Shown: positions 42,000 through 54,939 of the stretch, one piece after another
How positions within the stretch are numbered: the stretch's first letter is position 1
Layout: the number at the start of each line of letters is the position of its first letter
Assembly: GCA_035578175.1 (NCBI GenBank)
Contig: JAQMRL010000001.1
Location: forward strand, 376,655,220-376,719,219
Source: Catonia carolina
Taxonomy: Eukaryota; Arthropoda; Insecta; Hemiptera; Achilidae
Reading direction: 5' to 3'
Length of the DNA stretch: 64,000 bases
The notes under the pieces: generated by a model
Told to the model about the DNA's origin: nothing
Databases searched by the model: none
Seen by the model: only the letters and a program-made list of their open reading frames with translations
Position numbers and translations under genes: made by a program

Positions 42000-42960
42000 T
42001 TTGCAGATGCCTTTAATGACTAAACCTCTGTCCCGCCATCCACCTCCTCGGGACTACTGCTAGACAGCCTCCCCAAAGGGGACAGCCCCTTTCAAATGGG
42101 AGAGGCCTTCTTCTGATTTTCCTAATGGAAAATCTGCCTCTATGTTTGTGGTAATTATAGGTATTTCTCGTACTTCCCCATTCATTTTTTTGGATTGATT
42201 GGAGGGATTCTTCATGTTTCCCTAAACTAATTAAGAGTAATTGTTGGGATTTTCCACTCATCCCAATTATATTAGAAGAATTAGAGGGTTTCCTCATGCT
42301 TCCTCGATTTTATTTGTTTTCTTTGTGCGACATTGTTTTCCATCATCTTCCGCTGCTTGTAATCATAGCAGAGCAAGCCTAGCTTGAGACTGTCTTCCTA
42401 GTACTCTGAAGATTCCTACATTACTGCAGTTATCTCCTCAGAGGTTGTGTTCTCCCTATTTCTCTCATCATTTATTTCTCTCTCTGGTATATATCATAGG
42501 TACCAATATTGGAAAAACACTTGTTCCAGCCCTTCCTCACTCTCTGGACAGTTAGGACAAACTGAGGAGCTGTCCGGATCAAACCTGGACAGATTTGACC
42601 TGATGCCACCATGATCCATCAGCATTTGTATTAAATAATAATTTAACTCTTCATGCTTCCTTGTCACCGATCATATGATGCTAGGAATGAATCTGTGAGT
42701 TTGTCCTTTGATGGCTCATTCCAGCTTGGTTGCTGTCTCCTCATGTTCCATTTTTTAGCATTTCTTACTTTGTCACAAGGCTCATGAGCCTGTTTCTTGC
42801 ACTCCTAATTTTCTAGTTTTCTCTCGCTAACAGTTTTGTTGGTATCTACTCTACCCTGCAGCACTGATGGCCATATCAGTGTTCTATATAATATTACCAT
42901 CTTCATCACAGAACTAAATAATATTCTTATTTCTGACCTAGACTCACCTACATACAGCAT
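42000..42960 (-). pseudogene. R1/TRAS-like LINE 3' end
   Basis: The minus strand near 42620-42480 reads DPDSSSVCPNCPESEEGLEQ followed by VFFQYW, the C-terminal CxxC...H/F zinc-knuckle region of R1-type ORF2 proteins, preceded by a GHMRRQQPSWNEPSK-like block. The end TAGTCCCGAGGAGGTGGATG is typical of the 3' UTR in this group. It is heavily eroded. Confidence 0.55.
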
Positions 42961-43187
42961 GCCAATTTGTTGATTCGTGTTTTTCTTAGGAGACTCTCTC
43001 CTTCAGACAAAAAATATGTTCTAGCTAAATATTCTAGTTTAAATTTAAACCTTTAGTTCATTGGGGTATGTTGAAATTTTACATTATGATGACTGTTCCA
43101 TTATTGCTGTACAATAGTGAGTCCTGGTTACTTTGAAAGAGAGATGAAAGCTAGATTTGAACGGCAGAAATTCAGTTGTTGTGATGA

Positions 43188-43965
43188 GGTTTTTTTTTGC
43201 ATCCAGGAGACTCCAAAGGGAGTATAGGATATGTCAAGATAAAACTGATAAACAAAAAGTTAAACACAATGAAAAATTCATCACTTACCACCAAAAATTT
43301 GTTTCTGCTACTGCTTACTTCAGTAGGCTTGTCATTAACCCCTTTGTATAAATAGCACACAAAATTAAAAAGTTAAACACAATGATAAATACATCACTTA
43401 CCAATAATTTGTTTCCGCTACTGCTTAACTCAGTAGGCTTGTCATGAACCCCTTTGTATCAAATAGTAGCACAATATTTGTTTAATTAGAATTTTAATAC
43501 TTTCCAACCAAAAACTATTTAGAAAGGAATTCGTGCACACTGTAAAATGTTTCATCAATCAAATATTGTTTTAGATTTTTTTTTAAATGACTTAAATTGT
43601 CACAACTTTTTAAACTTTGTGGCAATTTATTGATGTATTATCTACCTGCATAAATTAGTTTTTGTTCAAACAATTTAGTGTTGTGATTAGCAACATAATA
43701 ATCGATTTTGTTTCTTGTGTAGTGGTTGTGAACATCTAAATTCTGTAAAAAGGTATTTTGCTTCATGTACATTATCACTTCAAAAATGTACAAGAAGGAA
43801 CTGTGAGCAATTGCAGCTCTCTAAATAGTGATCTGCATGAGATAAGGTGGTGGACTCCCATCATACACCTGACAGCTTTTTTCTGTATTTTAAAAACTCT
43901 TTATATGTTACACTGTGATGAATTACCCCATACTAATATGGCATACCTGATATGAGATAAAAGTT
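43188..43965 (-). mobile_element. 5'-truncated Jockey-like LINE, copy 3
   Basis: The same family as 21690-22535. The 3' end GGAGTATAGGATATGTCAAG (reverse) and both tandem ~115-bp 3'-UTR units are present (43290-43350 and 43405-43460). The RT C-terminal frame is broken. Confidence 0.82.
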
Positions 43966-43969
43966 TGGT

Positions 43970-44310
43970 GGTTGTAGTTAGATGGATCACATTAAGAATG
44001 ACGGAATCCATGAACATTTAAGTGACTCCTCTCTCTTAGAAAAAGTTGGTAAATGCAGAGAGAAATGGGAGGATCATTTGATACAAATGAGCGAGGATCG
44101 ATGGGAAAATGAGCATTGAACTACATTCCAGGTGGACGACGAAATGTTGTTAGCCCACAAAGAAGATGGTGAAGTCGAAACAGGGCGAAAGGCCTAATTT
44201 CTGACATTTTTTTTTTGTTTTACGTCTGGCGAATTATTACTAATCCAGGAGATGAGAAGGGTGATAGATGAAAATTAGAGGTGATCCGTGAATGAAAGAA
44301 GAAGAAGAGG
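43970..44310 (+). pseudogene. LINE C-terminal fragment with (GAA)n-type tail
   Basis: Plus-strand frames give KCREKWEDHLIQMSEDRWEN and GGRRNVVSPQRRW, matching the 'W..HL.RM...R' and 'GRRN.GRP..RW' blocks. It ends ATGAAAGAAGAAGAAGAGG, a GAA-rich tail. Confidence 0.55.
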
Positions 44311-44544
44311 AAAAAATTACTACAGTATATTGCTTAATTCTTGGCAGTTTATCTGTAGCCTGTTTTTAATATCTTTAACCTCTTGACGGGCATTGATACA
44401 TTTATATGGGAATTAACACCACAGCTTGAATATCTTTCAACTACATTGACGCCCAGTTGCCCACATATGTTACCAGAAACCTTTGTTGGTTGCACTGCTT
44501 TCTTGTTGAATTATCAGATCTTATTCATATATATACTGTCGACA

Positions 44545-44825
44545 ACAGGCAGGTGGAGTGTTAAATTATTTGCACTCGATTTCTAGTTCTAGGGCTATGA
44601 AAAATATTTCTGTTTCTTATCACATAGTCAGCCGATTATATGACTGAAAAATGTAAGAACAGAAGAGATAGAGGTGTAAAAGACACTAATCAAAGTTATC
44701 TCCTTTGAGAGTAATGAATTTCATCATACAGCTAGACCCTGTGGTGAATGAAGTGAAGGTATCATTTGCAGAGTGGAAAATTTGTGCTTTTCAGAGAGCC
44801 TGGCATGCTGATAAACATACTTTAC
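44545..44825 (+). repeat. repeat family B, copy 3 (3'-truncated)
   Basis: It contains CAGGTGGAGTGTTAAATTA, TCTTATCACATAGTCAGCCG and CTAGACCCTGTGGTGAATGA, ending before the GATGACCTAAAC tail. Confidence 0.7.
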
Positions 44826-45372
44826 TCTTATCAAGATTTGGTACTGGAGCACATGATTTTCTTAATGACTAATAAGGTGCCAATAGAATCTTTTTGCTGA
44901 TATACACAAACTTTCCCTGAATTATCTCTCTAATATTTAAACTGATGATAATTTGCCATATAAAATTTAATTTTCTTACTTTTGAAATGTGGCAGTCGTA
45001 GGAATCATTAGATTAGCAGAATTTCATGTGATAAGCCACCAGCCTGTGTATGAGATTATATTAGAGTAGATGTTTGAAACATATGACAATAATTTGTTGC
45101 AAGCTTTCTCAACTGTTTTACAATGTACAGTCTGTACGATTTTCCAATGCTCTGTTCATGAGAGCACTTTACTATATAATAACAACTGGTAGCCTAAATA
45201 GAATTTAGCTATTTGAAATCATACTGTGCAAATAAGTTTTATCTGGAAGCACATGACTAGTTTTTGCTCAGCACAATTAAACAGTTGGTACTGTTTAGTA
45301 CATTGCATATTTATGCATTGCATGTTACTTGTTTTTACTCAAAATGTTACAATTACAAATGAAAATGTAAAT

Positions 45373-46422
45373 AAAAATCTGGTGTGAAATACACAACTTT
45401 CTCTTGCCAATGCAAAAAATTCACAATATAACCTAACATTAATAATTATATTATATTATATTTTTGTTTTTTATCCCTAATGTGTGTACGTTACAATCTG
45501 TTCAATTGAGAACAATAAGCAACCCAATGACCCAATGAGATGAGGATGATATGTATGACGTGTAAATGAGGTGTAGTCTTGTACAGATTCAGGTCGACCA
45601 TTCCTGAGAGCGTATGGTTAATTGAACCCCAACCATCAAAGTACACCGGTAACCACTGTGTAGTATTCAAATCCGTATAAAAGTAACTACCTTTACTAGG
45701 ATTTGAACCCGGAACCTTCGTCTCCCATTAATAATAAAAGATCAAAATAAACAAAAAACTAACCTCAATGAACATAACCTAATTTTAATCATGAGTGAAT
45801 GATGCAAAATGAAAATCAATCTCAGTTTGGCTTAAAAATACGGAAAATCACTCTTTCACGCTAAACTAGGCTCTGCAGAGAAAAATTTTCAAAATAAAAG
45901 TCGTAGATCTTTTAATTTCCTATAAATTTGATTGTGTACACTTTTGTCGTAAAATCTTAAAAACTCGATTTTTTTACACGTTTTCGTGCGAAAAAAACAG
46001 AAAACCGCTAATTATATCGCTAAATTAAGTGTTATATAAACAATTTTTCAAATAAAAGTTGTAGATTTTTAAATTGTCTACAAGGTTCATTATACATTTT
46101 TGCGCTAAAATGCATATTAAAGCCGCTATCTAAAAAAAAAAACATTTTTTTACGTGAAAACAGCCTCTCCAGAAATTTCAGCAGACATGACGCCTACCCT
46201 ATCCTGTAAAGCATAAAAAAACGTGGCAATTTAAAGAAAAATCGTAGGACCAGTTTTTGAGAAAATTGCAAAAAAGTTAAAAATTACACGAATAAACTAC
46301 TACTTCCGGTTGACTGATTTTGATGAAAATGTTCGTGCCGGGTTCGGTAGTAGTATCTAACTTAACTTTCAAGTTTCAAGTTCGTACGATGTTCCGTTCT
46401 TGAGATATTTTATTCACACACG

Positions 46423-46496
<74 letters not shown>

Positions 46497-46636
46497 AATC
46501 GCTGAAAACATGTTTTTTTTGGGTTCAGGGGGTCTGAAAATGTGTAGATCCGGTGAAAACTCGATTTCGAAAAATCGGCATGAAAACAATACCTACTTTC
46601 CTTCATATATATTAATAAAGGCAAGAGAAAGTAAAA
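45373..46636 (-). mobile_element. Rep-1 copy 6, with a SINE inserted
   Basis: It starts at AAAAATCTGGTGTGAAATAC and ends GGCAAGAGAAAGTAAAAA. A SINE at about 45465-45735 interrupts it. The CA tract at about 46414-46496 sits at the conserved position of the Rep-1 TG tract and is the longest of the copies. Confidence 0.82.
45465..45735 (-). mobile_element. SINE of the second family inside Rep-1 copy 6
   Basis: On the minus strand the B box GGTTCAAATCCTAG, ACACAGTGGTTACCGGTG and TCAGGAATGGTCGACCTGA match the SINE at 31915-32215. The tRNA-like head is truncated at GGGAGACGAAGG. Confidence 0.72.
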
Positions 46637-46639
46637 ACT

Positions 46640-47090
46640 TAAAAATTATTTACAGCAAAAATCTGTCAACATGTTTTTGTTTATTAGAATAGTCTGTCGG
46701 ATTTTATTAGGAGACTATAAAGAGAAGTTTTCAGTCTATATTTTAATAATTTTGAAGAAGTGAAAAAGGAAGATTTTTAACGGTAGATGAGTACAGTTTT
46801 TCGATAAATTTGTTTAATTTTGTTCAACTGTAGTTGTCAGATTTACAGGTAATTGTTACTTGACAGTTTTGATTAACGTTTATTCTGTGCGTAATAAATT
46901 AGTTTTGTTTTTACGCTTAAGTTTTATTCACCTGCGTATTTGTGCGTAAATTCGCTCGATAAGAAATTATGAACAGAAAGCTATGTTAATAAATTGGTTT
47001 AATAATTATTGTCCTGGGAATACTATTGGTAGTCGGAGTTTACTTAATTTAATGTAAAATAAATAATTTAACGTGGTAGCGTATCTGTAA
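46640..47090. other. AT-rich sequence upstream of a GC-rich island
   Basis: No frame or repeat end was recognised here. Confidence 0.35.
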
Positions 47091-47099
47091 ATGTAATCG

Positions 47100-47440
47100 A
47101 ATTATTAGCTATTGTAGGATTTGTATAAGCTACACGTATTTCCCGGCGAGGGAATTTTTCCCGGGCGCTGTGGCAATCCTCGTCACATGGTTTAGATAAC
47201 GCAAGTTTTCTCCGGGGGAGCGCTAGTGGCGACAGAAGCTTTGCCATTATCATTCCATGACGCTGTGCCGGCAAAGGAGGAGGGTGCGTGTGTGAGTGCG
47301 CGTGCGAGTGCGTGACTATGAGGCCATCAGCAGTGACGGGATGCGGGTAGCAGAAGGTCCCTTGAGGAATACACCTAGCCCCAGGCACAGGCCATGGCCG
47401 CAAGGCATCAGCGCCGGCGGGTGTCCCTCTCCGCCTCAGG
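47100..47440 (+). promoter_or_regulatory. GC/CpG-rich island with a candidate first coding exon
   Basis: This island contrasts sharply with its AT-rich surroundings. At 47394 an ATG in a strong context (GCCATGG) opens a frame MAARHQRRRRVSLSASG that reaches a possible donor, CAGG|GTCAGT, at 47440/47441. A long-intron gene on the plus strand with exon 1 here is plausible. No downstream exon was found, and the translated peptide is too short to identify, so this is a candidate only. Confidence 0.3.
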
Positions 47441-47444
47441 GTCA

Positions 47445-50400
47445 GTCATAAAATCATCTTCCCTAATTAGGTCACTCTATAGAATCCCCGATGAACACAA
47501 TCATTGCTTTCAGTTTTTAGAAAATTAAATTTTTAATTTTTGTACATTATTCCTGTATGTTGCTTTCACTGTTATTTAATTGTTAAGTCAGTTCAACTTA
47601 GCTAGCGTGATAAGAAATTAGCTTAAACATATTGCTTTATTACAGTTCGTAAACTTATGGAGGAGTGTCGTCCGTATGATTAGATTAAAAACGGGTTATT
47701 AAATCACCAGGTTACTAAGATTTTAATCTGATCTACGCAACGCCACTTTATAAGTGTTAGAGTGTCTGTCTTTGGGATTTCAAATGAAAGGAGTTATCGC
47801 TGAAATATTTAAAAGTTAAATCATAGAACCTGAGAATAGTTTTAAAATCCACATTTGTTAATTGCATGTAGGTCAGTAACTAATAAATGAATTAGTTGTA
47901 GAACAATAATAATATTTCATGCATCAGTTACTTTCTTCACGTTCAGTTAGGAAAACACGGAAAACTTTGTACAAGTTGGTTTGAAATTTCAAACACAGAC
48001 AGAAACACTTTTACGTTGTTATAAAACATGTTTGTGAATATAGTAGTTGTCAATCAGCTACATTATTTAACTATAAGTATTTTCTATTTTTGTTACGGAA
48101 AGTTTATTTTTTGGGCATTAGTGAATTCAGTTTAATTAGTGGGTTGAGTTGCATATTCATTGTCAGTATCATCCTCCTGTCTGCAGAAAGTTACATCTAA
48201 ATTCAAGGAACCGTAGATTTATCTATTACACCTGCCAGTTGCCAATTTCAAACAATTACCAAAACAAAAACTGACAGCTAAAAAAAGACATGTGAATTCC
48301 AGGTATTTTTAATAACAGGAGTTTTCCAGCTGAAAGGCATTTATCTTGATTCACATCAAATCATGATGTCGTGTATTTAAAAAAAATATAGTTATTTTGT
48401 ATCTTGTAGAAATTACCGCACAAATTTTCTGTTTTTCAGAACAACAGAACTTAGTTTCAAATTCGAATATTTTAACAAATCCTGGGTCGTCGACCCGGGT
48501 CTTTTAGTGTTCTTTTAAAAACGTCCTGTTAATTTTAATCAAATTAAACGTTCTAGTTATATTAACTCGTGCCAACAAATATAGAAATTTTTGTACAAAA
48601 TCAGTGTTTCGTTTTGGTTAGAATTTTTAATAACAATTTAAAATTTATTACTTTGAAAAAATATAAATATAGCCTATTCTTGAATTCCCTTCTACTTTGC
48701 TATTTTTTAATGCTTAATAATATTACAGACAGTTTTTATTTTGCTTTCATATGACTTCATTCATTTAATAAATAATTTTTATTTTAGCATTCAATAAATT
48801 TCAAAAAGAAAAAATGATTTAAAAAATTATTAGTGATTACCTTTACGCAGGATCTAATAAGAAAAAAACAAAATATTCATGATGCCAGAAAATTTTAGAA
48901 TATATTTTATTATTCCAATCATTTTATTACGTGTCGATATTCCTTTCATTATTATTTATATCGGTAGGTATTAATGTGACAAGAAAATCTTTTAAAAGGT
49001 GTTTTTCCTAAAAATATTATTTGTTCGAAAAGAGAATAATAATGTAACTAATTTATACCGTTTTTCAGGCCGTTGCCTGAAAATCACCGGACGTCTACTC
49101 AAAGAGAATTTCAGATATTTTTGACTAAATCGATAAAACAAAATACATACCGTTCAACTTACTCATAATTGTTGGATGAAATAATATTTTGTTTGGATTT
49201 TACTTACGATTTTCATTAGTTTAAAATTGTAGACAGTTTTCAGGTTTGATGTACTTCTTAAATGTTTTAAAGGGGAAGTTTAATGAAGTTATTAAAAGCT
49301 GTTTATTATTAACTTTTCTTTCAAAACAATTTAATAAGGGACTAAGTTTTAAAGATATTGAAATTTTATAAGAAACTCTGTGAGTAATTTTCTTTAAATT
49401 CATCTGTAAATATGATTTTATTACTTATATCAAATCCTTAAAAAATTAATCAAAGCGCTGACAAATTGGGAAAAGTATGCGATTAAAAGGAATTTGATTC
49501 TGAGAAAGTAATTTTAAATTTTTTATTTTACACCTGAATAGTTCTAACGTAAAATCCTTCAATTTTATAATAACTTCAATTTTTTTAAACAGATAATAAC
49601 TTATTGATTTATCTACAGACTCTAAATTTAAGTTTCTTTAAAACCTTAATCCATAATCGATATTTAGAATTTTCAAATCAACTAACTGGTAAATGACACA
49701 TAAAATATGTACATTTATCTAACTAACCTATCTTAACATTCGTTGAGCGACCTTTCTAAAACATGAATTTCTTTCGTTTCATATTGAGTTATTTTCTTTC
49801 GTTATTTTTATCTAAGGACAGTTCGAATTTATTAATAAAATTGTTAATTTGACCGGATCAGGTAATTTTATTTGAAGCTAATTTATTATTTAATATATAT
49901 TTATTTTACTTTACAAATTAAATAAAGTTCCCTTCATAACATTATTAGAAATTTAAAACTATATTATTATGTAAGTTTTAAGTAGATGCAATATATTCTA
50001 TTTATAATTAAGTAGATAAAAATTTTATCTGTGTGTGCGGTTTCATTGCTATTTTACTCAGAGGTGGTGTGTTAAAATTGGGTTTGAAAAACATCACTTG
50101 TTAATAAAATTATGTTTGTACCTATTAAATTATACATTCTGAACTTAAGAACTCAAAAAATGGGTTGGTGTTTCTTTAGAATATTTAGGAATAAAATATT
50201 TTACTGTATGGTTGTTACTTTCTGTAAATTAGAGGAAAGTGGTTGTAATTAAAATTTATTTTCATAGTACAATTTAGAGAATATGCATGCTGATTTTCAG
50301 ATGTGTGAAGGCGTATAAATAAATCATGTATTTCTTTAGAGTTGCTACTCCCGTTTTTCTATTTAAGTGATAAAAATGCGAATACTTTAGGTTCTCTGTT

Positions 50401-50640
50401 TAATTCTCAAGAAACGAATGTACCAATATCAGCACAATTAAAGATCGGGAAAGATTTAAGCGTGTAATTTAGTCAATGAAACTTTTAGCGTGATTATAAT
50501 ATTATAGAGACAATATGATTATTTTGTCACTTGTAAGGCTCCTTTGCATATATAAAACATATTTATTCAAATAAATTATTACAATTTTGAGATTTTCGAG
50601 CTTGGAAACAGGATTAAATTTAAAAAAAATATTTATGTTA
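47445..50640. other. gene-free AT-rich stretch
   Basis: Possible intron of a gene starting in the island at 47.1-47.4 kb. No exon-like frame with flanking splice sites, and no repeat from the families above, could be supported. Confidence 0.4.
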
Positions 50641-50648
50641 CAGAATTT

Positions 50649-51627
50649 AAAAAAAATCTGGTGTAAAACTCACACACCTTTCTCTTGCCAAAGCAAATAA
50701 TGAACCAATAATGTCCTGACGTTAGCAATAAAACATTAGAAATAAACAAAAAACTAACCTCAAACAACTTAACCTTATTTTAATCATGAGTGAAAGACGC
50801 AAAATGAAAATCAACGTCAGTTTGGCTTAATAATATGAAAAATCACTCTTTCACGCTAAACTAGGCTCTATAGAGAAAAATGCTCTAAATAAAAGTTGAA
50901 GATCTTTTAATTTCCTATGAATTTTATTTATAAACTTTTGTCGTAATGCATACTAAGCCTGAAATCTGTTGCTGAAATGAGTTTTTACACATATTCGTGA
51001 GAAAAAACAGAAAATCGTTAATTTACCGCTAAACTAAGCGTTATACAAAAAAATGTTTGAGGTTTTTAAATTTTTTTAAATTTTTAAATTTTTTTAGGTT
51101 TTTAAATTGTCTACAACTTTTATGATTGCACTTTTACTCTGAAATGCATAAATTAAGGCCGCAATCTTAAAAAACCATTTCTTTCTACGAGAGAACAGCA
51201 TCTCCAAGAATTTCAGCAGAAATGACGCCTACCCTAGCTTGTAGAACAAAAAAAAAAGTAAATGAGGCGATTTTTCAAAAACATTGTAGGAGCCGTTTTT
51301 GAGAAAATCGCAAAAAGTGAAAAATTACATGAATAAACTAATACTTCCGGTTGACCGATTTTAATGAAAATGTTCGTGTCGGGTCCGGTTGTAGTATCTA
51401 ACTTAAGTTTCAAGTTTCAATTTTGTACGATTTTCCGTTTTTGAGATATTCTGTTCACATACACACACACACACACCCACATACACAGATAAATCGCTAA
51501 AAACATGTTTTTTTGGGTTCAGGGGGTCTGAAAACGTGTAGATCCGGTAAAAACTCGATTTCGAAAAATCTACATGAAAACAATACTTTCCTTCCTTTAT
51601 ATTCATATAGGCAAGAGAAAGTGAAAA
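50649..51627 (-). mobile_element. Rep-1 copy 7
   Basis: It runs from AAAAAATCTGGTGTAAAACT to GGCAAGAGAAAGTGAAAA, with a short CA tract at 51461-51485 in the standard place. A local TTTTTAAATTT duplication occurs at 51060-51105. Confidence 0.85.
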
Positions 51628-51629
51628 AA

Positions 51630-52760
51630 ACATGTTATTCCTACATCGGTCGGTGTAAAATCTTTTTAATTTGTTTTAAAAAGTCCAATCCATTTAGAAA
51701 ATTAAGAAAAATATAATTTATAATAATAATCCAATAAGTAACTCAAAATTAATGTTTAATTTATTTGTTTATTGTTTATTTATTTATTATTCTATTAATA
51801 ATTTATGTACGCTTCTTATAGAAAGTATTAGCGCTTTAACGAATTTCCTCATAGATTCTGTTTTCTTTTTGGTAGAATATAACTTACTTGAATATTCTAC
51901 TTCACGTAGCATATTCCATAAAAATTTACGCTTTATTAACATTATTATAATAAATAACAGTTTAAAAAATAAAAAATACAATACATTCAAATCGTAGTAT
52001 GAATAAATAAATAAATTATGAATAAATTAGGAATTAAATACACTTTTTTATCAAGTGAATTCAAAGATTATTTCTCTTTATGTAAATATAGTGTGTGATT
52101 TGTTTACATAATAAAATATTTTTTTAAGTAGTTATTTCTAGATTTAAATTTTCAAATTCCTAAATTTCCTCTAAATAAATGACTTGTCGCGTATAAAATT
52201 CTATTTTATTTTGTCAATAAAGTTTTATTTATTTAAATATCTTTACAACAATGTTGCACTTTTATTAAATTATTTTCATAAATAAATTAATGATAGTTTT
52301 TAAAGTTATTTGAACCTTTATGTATTACTTTTATGAAGTGACAAAAAGATAGTTTTAGACGATAAGGTAATTTCCTTTGTGTCCTTTATTTGACCTTTTG
52401 GTGTGTTGGTATACCCTTAACTGTTTTACCAAAGTTTTCGACGCTTATTCGTCTTTACTTTATCACTCATCACAGTGTTCTTCATCTACGTTTCCTCCTC
52501 CTTTACTTCCTACATTTACCTTCCTTTACCTTTTACACCAATCCTGCTATTACCTCCTGCATGTCTATATCAAAAATTTATACTATCAAATTTACTTGAA
52601 CTGCTAAATTAGAAACCAAAAAGTAATTTTAACTAGATATAATGCAAGTAATTACGATGCATCTGAAAGGACTACCTTCGTGGCTCAGTATTTGAGCACT
52701 AGACACAAATTTTAAGCAGAAGGCCCCTGCGGTGAACTCTCGAATAGTGTTTAAGAATCT
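51630..52760. other. gene-free AT-rich stretch, possible SINE head near 52665
   Basis: ACCTTCGTGGCTCAGT at about 52671 resembles a tRNA-type SINE head, but no B box follows. Nothing else was recognised. Confidence 0.3.
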
Positions 52761-53772
52761 TTTATTACTTTCTCTTGCATGTGAATATTTAGGAAGGAAA
52801 GTAGATATTGTTTTTATGTTGATTTTTTGAAATCGAGTTTTCACCGGATAAACACGTTTACAGACCCCCTGAACCCCAAAAAACATGTTTTTAGCGATTG
52901 GTCTTTGTGTGTGTCTGTGTGTGAACAGAATATCTCAAGAATGAAACATCGTACGAAGTTGAAACTTGAAACTTAAGTTAGATACCACTAGAGGACCCGA
53001 CACAAGCATTTTTTTTTAAAAATTGGTCCACCGGAAGTAGTAGTTTATTCATGTATAATTTTTCACTTTTTTGTGATTTTCTCAAAAACGGCTCCTACGA
53101 TTTTTTAAAATATCGCCTCATTTACTATTTTTTTTGTTCTACAAGATAGGGTCGGCGTCGTTTCTGCGGAAATTCTTTTGAAGACCGTTCTCTTGTAGAA
53201 AAATGTTTTTTTTTTTAAGATAGCGGCCATTTCAGAACAAAATTGTACATCATAAAAGTTGTAGACAATTTAAAAATCTACAACCTTTACTCCAAACATT
53301 TCTTTGTGTAACGCTTAGTTTAGCGGTAATTTGTGATTTAATGGTTTTTTTCATGAAAATCTGTAAAAAATTGAATTTTTAAGATTTTCCGAAATCGAGT
53401 TTTCACCGGATATACACGTTTACAGACCCCCCTGAACCCCAAAAAACATGTTGAGATTATGGGACTTAGTATGCATTTTACGACAAAAGTGTTTATAATC
53501 AAATTAATAGGAAATTAAAAGATCGACGACTTTTATTTAAAGCATATTTCTCTACTGAGCTAGTTAAGCGTGAAAGAGTGATTTTCCGTATTATTAAGCC
53601 AAATTAAGGTTGATTTGCATTTTGAATCAATCACTCATGATTAAAATAAGGTTATGTTTTTGAGGTTAGTTTTTTTTGTTCATCTCTAATGTATCATTGC
53701 TAATGTTAAGTTATATGAGTCATTATTTGAATTGGCAAAAGAAAGTCATGTAAATGTTCACACCAGTTTTTT
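52761..53772 (+). mobile_element. Rep-1 copy 8 with a templated internal insertion
   Basis: Both ends are recognisable (TTACTTTCTCTTGCATG and CACACCAGTTTTTT). Within the second sub-unit, 53388-53451 repeats the element's own 5' block: CGAAATCGAGTTTTCACCGG through CCCAAAAAACATGTT, first seen at 52828-52890. Confidence 0.85.
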
Positions 53773-53774
53773 CT

Positions 53775-54930
53775 ATAAAAACAAGTACATTATAATAGTT
53801 GGTAAATGACCTATTGATACCACTACAATACCAAACAGTTGATAGTATATAATATGAAATAATAAACGTATAACGATTAAAACTCAAATAAAAAAAAACA
53901 AAAAATGCTTAGAGACGGAAAAACTGATTAAAATTACATTGGTATTTCAATTTTACAACTATTATTTATTTATCTTAACTTGGTAATAGTATTTTTTTCC
54001 TAGAAATAGTTTTAAAAGATCCCAACTCATGATTTTATATAATTTTAAAAATTTTTGGTGGTAAATAATTTGTTTATTGCTATTGTTTATTGTTTATTAA
54101 TATTGTTTATTTATTTATTGTTAATTACGGGATGTTAAAATTTTGATAATAGTTTTCTAAAGTTTAGTTAATAGTTTGGAATAAATCTATAATTCAACTT
54201 TTCTCAAATGAAAAACTAAAGTAACTAAGAAATTAATTTTTCCTAATTCAAATATGGAATTCGTGGTTTTTATTATATTATACCTTTTTTGAAATACCAA
54301 ATTTAAATTTGGTACTGTATTTCTTTAATTTTTGAATAATACTAAAATTAATAGACTATTTTGATATTTTCTGTTGCTTCAGAATTTTAGAATTTAAATA
54401 CTATCTTTATGATCTTGGATAACATTTTTTAAAATTGACTTTATACAGACTGACAAATTGAATTATCTTTTCATTAACTTATACTTTTTCGCCATTGAGG
54501 GCCATTTTAGATCACGTTAAGTAAATTTAGACATTTCTGAAAGCTCTTTTTGATGCTCGTTACCTTTGTAGATGCCACAGATTCCTCAGAATCCACTAAA
54601 TACCTTGTGATAATGGAAAGGTTGATGTAAAAGTAACAATAATGAATTTGTTCAAAAATGTTTTGGGTAATATTTTTGAGTAGCACTTAAGATGAAACAA
54701 ATATCAACCCTTTAGATTATTACTAATTTTTAAACTAATTTAGAGAGACAGGATAATGTAAACAAATTACGACTTGACTGTCTAATTTCACACTTTAGAC
54801 TTAAATGACATATTGCTATCGTCTGAGTGTTAGTTAAATTGGTTCAAATAGACGTTCAATAATTAGAGAAATTATTTGGAAATGATCTATTTGTGTTGTA
54901 ACACCTGTAATTTCTGATTACAGATTGTTA
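53775..54930. other. gene-free AT-rich stretch
   Basis: No supported feature. Confidence 0.4.
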
Positions 54931-54939
54931 CGTGTTTTA

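Noticed and set aside
47068..47403. 111-codon minus-strand frame across the GC-rich island
   Set aside because: GC-rich sequence yields long frames by chance; the peptide is low-complexity (His/Pro/Arg runs) with no domain.
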